Source: Semisulcospira habei (taxonomy: Eukaryota; Mollusca; Gastropoda; Semisulcospiridae). From it: a DNA stretch of 64,000 bases. A program made the position numbers and the translations under genes. The number at the start of each line of letters is the position of its first letter. Within the stretch, counting starts at the first letter, position 1. Below, piece by piece: positions 50,801 to 57,246 of the stretch. The stretch is taken from positions 165,280,260-165,344,259 of the forward strand of contig BTPG01000004.1 in NCBI GenBank assembly GCA_036245525.1, given 5' to 3'. The notes under the pieces are model-generated. The model saw nothing but the letters and a program-made list of their open reading frames with translations. It did not search any database and was not told the DNA's origin.

Positions 50801-52833
50801 ATGAAGCGTTAGATGTAATGCGAGCAGAAACAATGATGGTCGACTTGGTGGTTGACTTGAATTTGCCGATGGCTTCACTTGATAAAATTAACAAAGCCGT
50901 CAAGGTAATGTTTCCTGACTCGGCAACCGCGAAGAATTTCCAGTGCGCCCGTTCCAAGGGTACTGCAATAACCATAAGCAAATAATAAGCAAAGAAATTG
51001 CTGCCAAAACAACATTCAGTCATGTTGAAAGAATGAAGAGACTACCATTTACCATATCCACTGATGGCAGCAACGACAGAGGAGGGGAAAAACTTTTCCC
51101 TTTGGTTGTGCGGACTGTACATCCTGAGTGTAATATAATTCAGTGCTTGCTATTTTCTCCATAACGCTTGTAGTTGTAAAAAGTTGTTTTATAATACAGT
51201 GCTTACTAACGACTGGACTGCAATATCCAGTGTGATTTAAAATAAAAAAAATACAGTAGCAATGACTGGACTGGACAATACCACTACCAGTGTATTTATT
51301 CTTATTGACGCCAGTTGTCAATTTAGTAAAAGACAACTAACATTCAAGGTGAACGTAAGGACTATCTCGATCTCCCACATTATCATCAGATGGTGTTCAG
51401 TAGGTAAATCTCATCTTTTGTGTTTTTATAATTTATACTTAGTGTGTATTGATGCAGTTTAAGATGTAATTTTTTTTACATTAATTTTTTATTTTTTAGC
51501 CTTATCACCGCGCAATGACTTGACATTTTTCTCAAGGTTTAGTCGCGATGTGTGTCCCTGGAAAAAAGTCCCTGTCCCTGATTTCTATGAGGTTGGTCCC
51601 TGAAAGCCAAAGTTGGGGGTAGGCAGGCCTGTACCAGTCGCAGGAGATGGATTGACCATGATAATTCGAATCCGACCACATCACACCCCTGCTCAAACTC
51701 CTTCACTGGCTCGCCATCCCCCAACGCATCCAATACAAAATTCTGTCTGCTACAAATGCCTGAACAACTGTGCTCCTGCCTAGCTCTCCAACTTACTTCA
51801 CCCCTACACACCTTCCCGCTCCCTCCGCTCTGCCTCCGACCCTCTCCGCCTCCACATCCCTCGCACCAAACTCAGCACTTTCGGCCCCCGCTCCTTCTCC
51901 GTCTACGGTCCATCCACCTGGAACACTCTCCCACTCTCTCTTCGTCAGAAACACTCTCTCTCTTCCTTCCAGTCCGCCCTCAAAACTCACCTCTTTCAAC
52001 AGTTCTAGCACTATATCACCACACTCCCCACCGCAAGCTGACCGTCATAATGTTTTTCACTATTTGTGGTACATGAGTCATTGTCTAAAGTGTGCGCATG
52101 CGTGTGTGAGTGCGCACTTAGAGTTATAATTATTATAAGATAAGCGCATTACAAATACCGTAATTATTATTTATTATTAATTATCATGGTCAATCCATCT
52201 CCTACTGTAGGGACTCAGGGCTAAAAGCTGCTGCTGGTAGCGCTTTTTGTCACACTGATTCCTGCAGGAATCATCGAGACGAGCACTACCGACAGCCAAT
52301 GGGTTGGCACCATAGGGGGAGATGGGTCAGCCATGATGGCTCATGTATAGTGCCAGATTAGCTTGCTGGCTAGAACTTCGGCTATAACAACAGAATTAAC
52401 TCGTTCGAGACGTGCCGCCTCTGGATACGTGGCTTATGCCGCGTATCCGTAGGCACGTCTCGAGCGAGTTAATGGGCATTTTGTAACTCTCTGTATCCGA
52501 CGTTCAGAGTTTCGGTTTTGACAGTGTTGTTTTTTTCATTGTCGATTATTTCATTGTGTTTTTAATCGACAATGTTTCCAGGATGTTCTGAGCAAGGCTC
52601 GCGGAGAAAAGGTTAAGGACGACAAACACCTGCTGCAGAAAGCCATCAAGCACAAGGAGAAACTGAAGGAGAAGCGTGCCAAAAAGTGGGGCCAGCGCAC
52701 AAAGGCAGTCGAGCAGAAACAGAAACAGAGACAGGACAAACGGGAGAAAAACATCCAGGGACGAAAAGACGCCAAGAAAGAGAAGTTGAAAAAGAGGATG
52801 ATCAAGAAAGGACGCATGTTGCCAGGGTTCTAG
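35835..52833 (+). CDS. SURF6: SURF6, ribosome biogenesis protein, five exons
   Basis: Exons 35835-35937, 41567-41677, 48749-48877, 49572-49963 and 52582-52833 join in phase (1,1,1,0) at GT-AG sites to 987 bases (328 residues plus stop TAG). SURF6 (yeast Rrp14) is a nucleolar nucleic-acid-binding protein needed for ribosomal subunit assembly. Residues 1-115 are a variable acidic/basic region with NKKRR- and [12 protein letters not shown] clusters. The SURF6 domain starts at about 105 ([12 protein letters not shown]), includes [27 protein letters not shown] and, across the last junction, [16 protein letters not shown]. It ends in highly basic KKGRMLPGF. Human SURF6 is 361 residues, so the length fits. 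The start is the first ATG before the conserved [11 protein letters not shown]. Introns of 5.6, 7.1, 0.7 and 2.6 kb are mostly MITEs and nested transposons. Confidence 0.93.
36010..38390 (+). mobile_element. Family A2 MITE split by a 2.15-kb element
   Basis: TTAACCCTTTTAGTAAACAG at the left, hairpin 36052-36170 with apex GGCACCTGAAGGCACC. The right end GGGGCTAAAAG is cut at 36229 and resumes at 38378 (CTAAAAGGCTTAA). Confidence 0.85.
36230..38377. mobile_element. 2148-bp inverted-terminal-repeat element, 7-bp duplication
   Basis: The ends TAGGTACTGGCAGG and CCTGCCAGTACCTA are perfect 14-bp inverted repeats. The flanks CTAAAAG (36223-36229 and 38378-38384) are a perfect 7-bp target duplication inside a MITE, so both boundaries are secure. 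Inside are two CCAAT motifs in opposite orientations (36738, 36801), an exon-like donor AG|GTAAGA at about 36892, a cAG acceptor before 37486 and an open frame of about 110 codons from 37486 ([20 protein letters not shown]...). I do not recognise that frame. No transposase was found. The superfamily is unassigned. Confidence 0.8.
38440..38528. mobile_element. Foldback MITE, family F
   Basis: TTAACCCTTTGCCTGTCAGTAGC to GCTGCCGACAGCCAAAGGCG; piggyBac-like TTAACCCTTTG terminus. Confidence 0.85.
38629..39234. mobile_element. Long inverted-repeat element carrying histone H3 sequence
   Basis: The arms at 38629-38737 and 39117-39234 are complementary over about 110 bases (GATTGTGAACAATGATCACC, GATCACACCTCCACTACCGG and CGCTGATTTCRTCCTGGG in mirror order). 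Between them lies an H3 coding fragment of about 310 bases. No clear target duplication is visible outside. Confidence 0.8.
38792..39100 (-). pseudogene. Histone H3 fragment, N-terminal tail missing
   Basis: The frame reads [14 protein letters not shown] (H3 residues 38 onward) to the natural end RRIRGERA and stop. The N-terminal tail with the modifiable lysines is absent. A two-residue insertion splits LPFQRL (LPFHFQRL), and near-invariant positions are changed: the RR after REI is CH, DLRFQ is DLYFQ, HAKRVTIM is HAMRDTII. The frame is still open. H3 is one of the most conserved proteins known, so these changes mean it is not a working histone. It lies wholly between long inverted repeats, as in gene fragments captured by DNA transposons. 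Confidence 0.9.
39520..39621. repeat. Direct repeat, copy 1
   Basis: About 100 bases (ATCAAAACTCATTAATATTC ... TTCGACTAATTCCAAAA) repeated at 40295-40398 with few differences. The two copies bracket the second H3 fragment. Confidence 0.9.
39625..39756 (+). pseudogene. Second histone H3 fragment
   Basis: The plus-strand frame reads [20 protein letters not shown]...[23 protein letters not shown]3 residues about 57-99, and then runs out. The Met to Ile change in SSAVIALQ is shared with the fragment at 38792-39100, suggesting both come from one already diverged copy. The orientation is opposite to that fragment. Confidence 0.85.
39757..40294. other. Rearranged region
   Basis: Contains an AATAAAG-TTATC LINE-like end (39790-39812), a decayed family A right arm (39813-39860), and ACAAGAACCC-TTYGTGTGTG in inverted orientation at 39488 and 40007. 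Confidence 0.5.
40295..40398. repeat. Direct repeat, copy 2
   Basis: Second copy of the 100-base repeat at 39520-39621. Confidence 0.9.
40399..41177. other. Intronic sequence, no recognisable feature
   Basis: AT-rich; only a tandem pair of GAAATAACCTATCTT at 40725-40760 was noted. Confidence 0.45.
41178..41364 (+). mobile_element. Foldback MITE, family A2
   Basis: CCTACAGCAGGAGACAGATGG arm and its near-perfect complement (to 41303), apex GGCGCCTGAAGGTGCC, right segment CCTCCAAAATTTGGGAAATG ending TTAA. Confidence 0.85.
41755..41824. repeat. Hairpin, family N
   Basis: TCTCAAACTCCTAGAACTAA and its complement form arms of 34 bases with one mismatch around TTCTACAGAA. Confidence 0.9.
41976..42870. 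mobile_element. hAT-like 895-bp element, 6-bp duplication
   Basis: CAGTGTTGATTCTAG and CTAGRATYAACACTG-type ends (right end CTAGAATCAACACTG) form 15-bp inverted repeats, flanked by CCATAG on both sides (41970-41975, 42871-42876). Non-coding inside. Confidence 0.8.
43243..43494. mobile_element. hAT-like 252-bp MITE, 6-bp duplication
   Basis: CAGAGATAAGAATC and GATTCTCATCTCTG form the inverted ends (one mismatch), flanked by AGAAAG on both sides. Comparison with the family O copy at 46.7 kb shows the uninterrupted site. Confidence 0.8.
43606..44716 (+). mobile_element. Family O long copy, left arm of 1.1-kb inverted repeat
   Basis: Complementary over its whole length to 46285-47455, including CACAAAGTCCCTTCTATATGAG, AGCAGGTTGACTTTG, GGTGACGGAGTTGCC and TCGCCCCACCGC. 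The two arms differ by substitutions and small gaps. Only these two copies contain the 43606-44245 half. Confidence 0.85.
44717..45410 (+). mobile_element. Family O element, further copy
   Basis: Starts ACAAGATGAGGATTTCATCCC like the copy at 27085 and follows it block by block (CGCTTCCCGCCATTAATACG, CAGCAAAATGACGTCA) before diverging near 45250, where a second CACACGGCGCTTCC block appears. Confidence 0.75.
45637..45723. mobile_element. Foldback MITE, family F
   Basis: TTAACCCTTTGCATGTCAGTAGC to GGTACTGACTCGCAACGGGTTAA; both TTAA ends present. Confidence 0.9.
45869..46070 (+). mobile_element. Foldback MITE, family B
   Basis: TTAACTCATTCAGCCCCGACAG at the left, hairpin around GACGCCTATGGGCGCC, right end GGGGCACAATGTGTCA. 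Confidence 0.85.
46195..46246 (-). repeat. Family I fragment
   Basis: TTTCTAAGCGTGTTTCTTTC then TCTGTTGGGT, as in the right arm at 30415-30450. Confidence 0.65.
46285..47455 (-). mobile_element. Family O long copy, right arm of 1.1-kb inverted repeat
   Basis: Reverse complement of 43606-44716. The arms are separated by about 1.57 kb that includes the family O copy at 44717-45410, one family F and one family B MITE. Confidence 0.85.
47456..48447. other. Intronic AT-rich sequence with a decayed family A2 copy
   Basis: 47948-48056 is a shortened family A hairpin (GGTTGTGCCTGATTAGCTTGGCACAACC). 48128-48160 has a small palindrome AACTGTGCATGAATGCACAGTT, also found at 41871-41893. Nothing else recognised. 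Confidence 0.5.
48448..48615 (-). mobile_element. Foldback MITE, family C
   Basis: CAAGAGGCATAGATCCTCATGAG at 48507 and the decayed complement to 48570, then CTTTCTTGGCAGTGAAGGAG. Confidence 0.8.
48992..49195 (+). mobile_element. Foldback MITE, family A2
   Basis: TTAACTATTTAGCCCCGTGACC at the left, GCGGCCGTGGGGTTAA at the right; hairpin at 49022-49130. It lies between SURF6 exons 3 and 4. Confidence 0.9.
49253..49455 (-). mobile_element. Decayed family C MITE
   Basis: TTAACCCCTCTCCAGCCAATG to CAGCTGTGAAGGAGTTAA; arms GACATGGATCCTCATGA and TCATGAGGGTCTATGTC. Confidence 0.75.
50046..50193 (+). mobile_element. Family C MITE abutting family A2
   Basis: CAAGAGACACAGACCCTCATGA and TCATGAGGATCTATGTCTCTTG around TTCCCTGCAGTTGTAGGG. 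Confidence 0.7.
50262..51631 (+). mobile_element. hAT-type transposon, internally deleted
   Basis: CAGGCCTGCCTACC and GGTAGGCAGGCCTG are perfect 14-bp inverted ends, flanked by TACCAG on both sides (50256-50261, 51632-51637). It contains a BED-like finger and the start of a hAT catalytic domain, but most of the transposase is missing. Confidence 0.85.
50506..51164 (+). pseudogene. hAT transposase remnant
   Basis: The ATG at 50506 opens a 159-codon frame. Residues about 25-75 carry a BED-like zinc finger (CEIC, then H-V-E-T-E-K-H). The frame ends at 50985. A second frame that overlaps it (50943-51164) contains [10 protein letters not shown], the first catalytic Asp block of hAT transposases, followed by [11 protein letters not shown]. 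The remaining catalytic residues and the C-terminal dimerisation domain are absent. The element is therefore a deletion derivative that would need a transposase in trans. Confidence 0.8.
51668..52177 (+). mobile_element. CR1/L2-type LINE 3' fragment
   Basis: Encodes a piece matching the LINE at 23372-24630 ([17 protein letters not shown]), then a Ser/Pro-rich C-terminus with frameshifts, the same 3'-UTR (AGTCATTGTCTAAAGYGTGC) and an ATT tail. Inserted in the family A2 hairpin. Confidence 0.85.
52228..52303. mobile_element. Family F hairpin
   Basis: TGCTGGTAGCGCTTTTTGTC...GATTCCTGCAGGAATCATCG...GCACTACCGACAGCC; directly adjoins the family A2 right end. Confidence 0.75.
52396..52472. mobile_element. 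Foldback MITE, family E
   Basis: TTAACTCGTTCGAGACGTGCC to GGCACGTCTCGAGCGAGTTAA. Lies in SURF6 intron 4. Confidence 0.9.
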
Positions 52834-52868
52834 GATTTTTAGTCCGGTTGCTGTTTATGGCCTTAAAG

Positions 52869-52945
52869 TTAACCCCTTCACTGCCAAGAAAAGTGAATGC
52901 CACCCAATGGCAAGAGGCACAGATCCTCAAGAGCCCCTGCATAAG
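52869..52945 (+). mobile_element. Family C left end cut by a hAT-like end
   Basis: TTAACCCCTTCACTGCCAAG begins 36 bases after the SURF6 stop; the arm breaks off at GAGCCCCTGCATAAG, where CAGAGGTGCCTACC starts. Confidence 0.7.
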
Positions 52946-53640
52946 CAGAGGTGCCTACCTTACGCGCTAGCTCGTAATTTTACGCATTTTCGGCTCATAT
53001 TACGGGAATACGACCAGTCCCTCTAAAATACGCAATTTACCGGGGGGAGGGGGGGGTGGGGGGCTGGCTAATTGTGGACTGAAGATCGGCCGTTAGGCTC
53101 CCAGCCTCTGGAACCAGAGACTGTCGCTAAGCTTTGCGCGTGTAGTCCGCTACACACTGACTAGCCAAGGCGGCAAAAATACTCGCACACAGCGCGCCAA
53201 GCGTGCACTGAAACACTCAACTCTGACTCGCGGGTAGTAACTAGCGATAGCAGGGGTCTCCACTGCTACAAATGCATGCAACGTGTGTGCATGCATGCTC
53301 ACAGTGGTGCGTACAAAAGTATCGTATTCAAAGACATTTGGAGTCCGCTGGGCACAAGACCAAGGCAGTAGTACATCCCAAAAAAAGCACTTTTTTGTAA
53401 CTAACACTTTCGGTCCGGCAAACCGCTGTACTGGTTGGCGGTCTTCCTGGAATACCGCTAGTGCGGTGTCGGGTGTTTTATATCGTGCACCCGGTGATAC
53501 ACGAGCATCGCCGCGCGTGTGGTGACCTCGCCCTTCACCTAGCACTGATGCATCATGTTTTATACTACAGGGTCCTGACAGTGCGTGCGTACTTTTATAC
53601 GTGGTACACGGTCAGCTTTGCGGCGCTAGCATACGTATTA
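52946..53640. mobile_element. Candidate hAT-like left end, no right end found
   Basis: CAGAGGTGCCTACC resembles the 14-bp end of the hAT element at 50262. The following sequence has TACGCATTTT and ATTACGGG motifs. No matching right terminus was found, so the extent is unknown. Confidence 0.35.
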
Positions 53641-54578
53641 CGGTCGAAATGGCGAGTGAATGTGTAGATATTCGGAGTGATAAAATTTGTTGTTTGGAGG
53701 CATGGTTTCAAAAGCAGACAGCTTTGATATATTGGGACTCGTGTGTCCACCTACCGCGTGGCAGCATAACCACGTGTTGGTAGTGTCAGCTGGAGCGATC
53801 GACGGTTGAGGCACTGACAACGGCAATGATGTACAGCTTGATTCTGAAGCTGAATTTGGAGGTTCTAATTGATATTCCGTTCCTCTGATGCTACACCTTG
53901 GTGCACATGCAGGTGACTCTGTGGACACCGACTGACACACATTGGTCACACGTGTAGTACGTGCATCGTCTTTACAACACACTGGTACTTCCATCCTCAT
54001 GAGACACAACATCGTTCAATGCCGCTTATTACATGTTGTCTAGACTGTGGATATACCATACAGTGGAAGGTGTAAACATTGACATCTGGTGACCAGGTAT
54101 GAAGGAGCCTTACAGTGTATCGGCACACTGGAAATGCATGCACACTAACGTGTCGCAGTAACTGATGCCCTTTTTACTAACAGCGACCTGTCATGCACGA
54201 AAGACATTTTTGGCTCACGTGCGAAGCAAACATGAGTCCTATGTTCTGTGCCAGCGGTCGTCTGTCCACCGTGGTGCGTGGAGAGATACAATATAGGAGA
54301 ATACAACCCCACCCATTTAAGAAACAATTGATTTATTTAATCCTTTCCGTAAATAAACAAACACACTTGACCAAATACATTTAACAGATTTATCTGCCCA
54401 GTCAGGTCCCCCAACCCCTTGGAAACAAAAGGCTAGTTAAAATATCTTCCCGAGAAATACACACCACCCACCCCCACACCCCACCACTCAATGCTGTCAG
54501 AGTTGGCCTTCCTGAGAAATACTTCCTGTTCATACCACCATTGTAAACAATAGTCCTCTATGCCCAAATAGTGTATGT

Positions 54579-54615
<37 letters not shown>

Positions 54616-54647
54616 CACACAAAATAGTATATTAGTGAGCCCTGCGA
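53641..54647. other. Intergenic, no recognisable gene
   Basis: A short open frame starts AAATGGCGAGTGAATG at 53648 but has no family signature. A CT repeat lies at 54582-54612. Confidence 0.4.
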
Positions 54648-54772
54648 CACCTATGTCAGTAATACCGTATCGATACTTCTAAATCAGGGTAAATTACATA
54701 CGTAATTACGCTAATGACACCTATGTCAGTAATACCGTATCGATAGTTTTAAATCAGGGTAAATTACATAGG
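54648..54772. repeat. Tandem duplication, about 66-bp period
   Basis: GACACCTATGTCAGTAATACC and TAAATCAGGGTAAATTACATA occur twice in order. Confidence 0.95.
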
Positions 54773-54835
54773 CTACTTTTCAGAATTTCCAATCTCCCGT
54801 TATCCCAATTCTCAGTGCAAAGAATGTATCTGATT

Positions 54836-55090
54836 CACCGCATAATGCCCTCTTAACAAACTGCATAATACACCTCCCCCCTCCCCTTAAAACGTCACCA
54901 CCCACCTACCTCCGCACTCAGCCATACAATGTCACAATAAACAATAGACAAGCACGCGGCGACAGTGAGCTGATTCACTACTAAACAAACTGCGTAATAC
55001 ACCCCCTTCCCCCTTAAACGTCACCACCCTCCGCACTCATCCATACAATTTCACAATAGACAATGCGCCGATTCACTTCTAAACAAACTG
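54836..55090. repeat. Degenerate tandem duplication
   Basis: TGATTCAC, AACAAACTGCRTAATACACC, AACGTCACCACCC, CCATACAAT and TCACAATA recur in order two to three times. Confidence 0.85.
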
Positions 55091-55249
55091 ACCTACTTTC
55101 ACAGTCCACCATACAATTGACATGGCCACACAATCGACAGTGCGCACCAGGAAATATATATATAACCTCAGACTAGTAAACAGCCACCTTCGTTCAAGCG
55201 CGTTATGATTGGACCTGTTCTGAAAAATATGCACCAAACTTGTCTCGGT

Positions 55250-55392
55250 ATGCACCCTACTTGAGTCAATATGTACGAGACCAAACACAATAATCATAAA
55301 TGAATTTTTAATTTTTTTTAATATGTACCAGACCCTACACAATATTCATACAGGAATTTATAATTTTTTTAAATATGTACCAGACCCTATGG
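55250..55392. repeat. Three-copy tandem repeat
   Basis: ATATGTACCAGACCCTA / ATATGTACGAGACCAAA units alternate with AT-rich spacers; period about 65 bases. Confidence 0.85.
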
Positions 55393-55636
55393 TTTTCTTT
55401 CATATATTCAAATAGCCAGCGGCTTCACACACCCACAATGTGGGCAGGGGAAAAAACCCACTCTATGTATAAACACCATGAAGTCTTCACAGACACAGAA
55501 CCAAAATGAGTTTGCAACCTGTTGGAAAACAGAGAAAGCTTTAAGATAAGGCCCTTCTTGTGAGTAGACTAAAGGGTATTTAGTGTTGACTTCTGCGCAG
55601 GCCAGCCCTAACAGGACTTGTGACACATGCACTCAT

Positions 55637-56000
55637 GCTAGCCTACTCACCCGTAACTCAAAGCCGCCTCCTATTGGCACGTCAATCTCAGTCGCGTCTG
55701 CGCGGCCCCCATAACCCGCCCGTCAGTCACTGAGGGCCGTCCATATGATTACACCCGAACTAACCACGGCCTGCGCATGAGGCATAAATTCTCATGAGCT
55801 GCTGCACTGAGTCGCAGGGCTTCGCATGAAAATCTATGCCTCATGCTAGCCTACTACCCGTAACTCAGTCAACGCCTCCCGCACGTCAATCTCGCATCTG
55901 CTGCGCATGAGGCAATAGATTTCTCTGTCCCACCCAAGGCATAACCCGCTCAGGGCCTCAGGGCCAGTCATGATCACGGCCTCGGTGCTGTGGACGAACG
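55637..56000. repeat. Duplicated block with SINE-like sequence
   Basis: GCTAGCCTACTCACCCGTAAC...CACGTCAATCTC and a following CCATAACCCGCCCGTCAG-type block occur twice (55637-55760, 55848-56000), separated by a GCATGAGGCATAAATTCTCAT hairpin. The second part matches 131-216. Confidence 0.8.
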
Positions 56001-56211
56001 AACTATGTTAGGCTAGTTTTGCCTGAAAGATTTTACAGTCGTCTGTGTAGTCATTTTGAAAATGATGTGTTGAATGCAAGATGTGTTTTGCTAGGAAGGA
56101 TTTATGTGTTTTGTTAAGAAACATCTTGTAAACCAAAAGATAAGTTTTGTTTTAATCATATTGCAGACGGTTACTTGTATTAAAATTATATTTTGTATTA
56201 AAATAGACTTA

Positions 56212-56808
56212 ATGACGCACGATTCACATTGCGGCCTATTTTGTGGCGCCACTTCGTGTGGGAAGACTGAATTTGTTCTTAACCTCTTACAAACAAGATA
56301 CCTTCATCATTTCGAAAACATTGTAATATTTTGTCCAACAATCAAACACAACAAAGCTTATCACAACCGTTTATTCATTTGGACTGACAACAACATATAC
56401 TTAGTCGACCCTGAGAAAAAACTGAATGATTACCTGCTATATTTTTACAAGCAATTTGAAGGACAGCCAACATTGTTCATAGTCGATGACTGTTCTGCAG
56501 AAAAAGACATTGTCAAGAAGAGAAACATATTAGCAGAACTTGCCTTCAGTGGCAGACATGCAAACATAAGTGTATGGATTCTCACTCAGAAATATAATGC
56601 TGTACTGAAAGATTTTCGAGAACAGTTAAAGTTTATCTGTTTGTTTTACTGTAAGGACCGTGACAGCTTTGAAGACTGTCTCAGAGAGAACGATGTCATT
56701 CCAAATAAGCAAGAACGGGATGATGTAAAAAATAAACTGAAATCAACTAAGCATCTAAAGCTCATTTTAAAGACAGATCAGCCCACTGGGTATGGATTAG
56801 TAAATTAA
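56212..56808 (+). CDS. A32-like DNA-packaging ATPase (Polinton/adintovirus type)
   Basis: 198 codons without introns, AT-rich compared with its surroundings. The start at 56212 gives the P-loop (GATSCGKT, residues 12-19) the usual position near the N-terminus. A longer frame from 56104 has no family support. Walker B is LFIVDD (88-93), and a sensor-like ILTQ follows at about 123-126 after SGRHANISV. This order is that of the FtsK/HerA packaging ATPases of the poxvirus A32 group, which pump viral DNA into capsids and are carried by Polintons/Mavericks, adintoviruses and virophages. No capsid, polymerase, integrase or protease gene is visible in the window, so this is a fragment or the edge of an integrated element. 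The frame is intact. Old viral relic versus recent insertion cannot be decided here. Confidence 0.75.
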   Translation: MTHDSHCGLFCGATSCGKTEFVLNLLQTRYLHHFENIVIFCPTIKHNKAYHNRLFIWTDNNIYLVDPEKKLNDYLLYFYKQFEGQPTLFIVDDCSAEKDIVKKRNILAELAFSGRHANISVWILTQKYNAVLKDFREQLKFICLFYCKDRDSFEDCLRENDVIPNKQERDDVKNKLKSTKHLKLILKTDQPTGYGLVN

Positions 56809-56835
56809 TTTATACTTTTGGGTTTGTCTTTAAAA

Positions 56836-57210
56836 ATGACAGACAGACAAAATTGGCCTATTAGTGAAATCATAGATATTACACATTGCTTTAAAGATGT
56901 TAAATATAAAAGCCAGCTTAATAATAGAGAGTCACCTGGTAATTTATTTATTATACCAACAACAGTGTATATGTCTGGTAATATAACTTTTTATGTTGAT
57001 AATCCATTTATTAAAAAAATAACTGTTGATATTAAGACACAATCATTTATTATTAATGAATATTATGATGGTTGGTTTACTAAATTGTGTAGTAATGAGC
57101 GCTTCTGGCGAGGTTATGCCCCTTTCTTCTTTCCGCTAGGTGGAGTCCTTTTAACAGGCGCTTGTTTCACTTCCGCCTTGTTGCTAGAGTGTAAACATAG
57201 CGAATCCTGA
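56836..57210 (+). pseudogene. Virus-like ORF interrupted by the ISL2EU-type element
   Basis: A second AT-rich frame starts 28 bases after the ATPase stop. The first 85 or so codons (ITHCFKDV, FYVDNPFIKKITVD, IINEYYDGWF) share the base composition of the ATPase. Near 57095 the composition changes abruptly to GC-richer sequence (GCGCTTCTGGCGAGG) and the remaining codons look like read-through into the neighbouring transposon. I do not recognise the product. Position next to the ATPase suggests another viral structural or accessory gene. The reading is that the transposon cut this ORF. Confidence 0.5.
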
Positions 57211-57246
57211 AGCTGTATTTCCCTTTCAACTACATCAATTATCAAA

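Larger units (their letters stand above)
50194..52227 (-). mobile_element. Family A2 MITE invaded twice
   Basis: TTAACCCTTTTAGCCCCAAGG at the left and AGGGACTCAGGGCTAAAAG at the right. A hAT-type element sits at 50262-51631 and a LINE end at 51668-52177. The hairpin interior between GATAATTC and AATTATC is lost at the LINE. Confidence 0.8.

Noticed and set aside
53638..54012. Minus-strand ORF of 124 codons rich in Ser/Cys
   Set aside because: No recognisable domain or splice context; cannot be told from chance.
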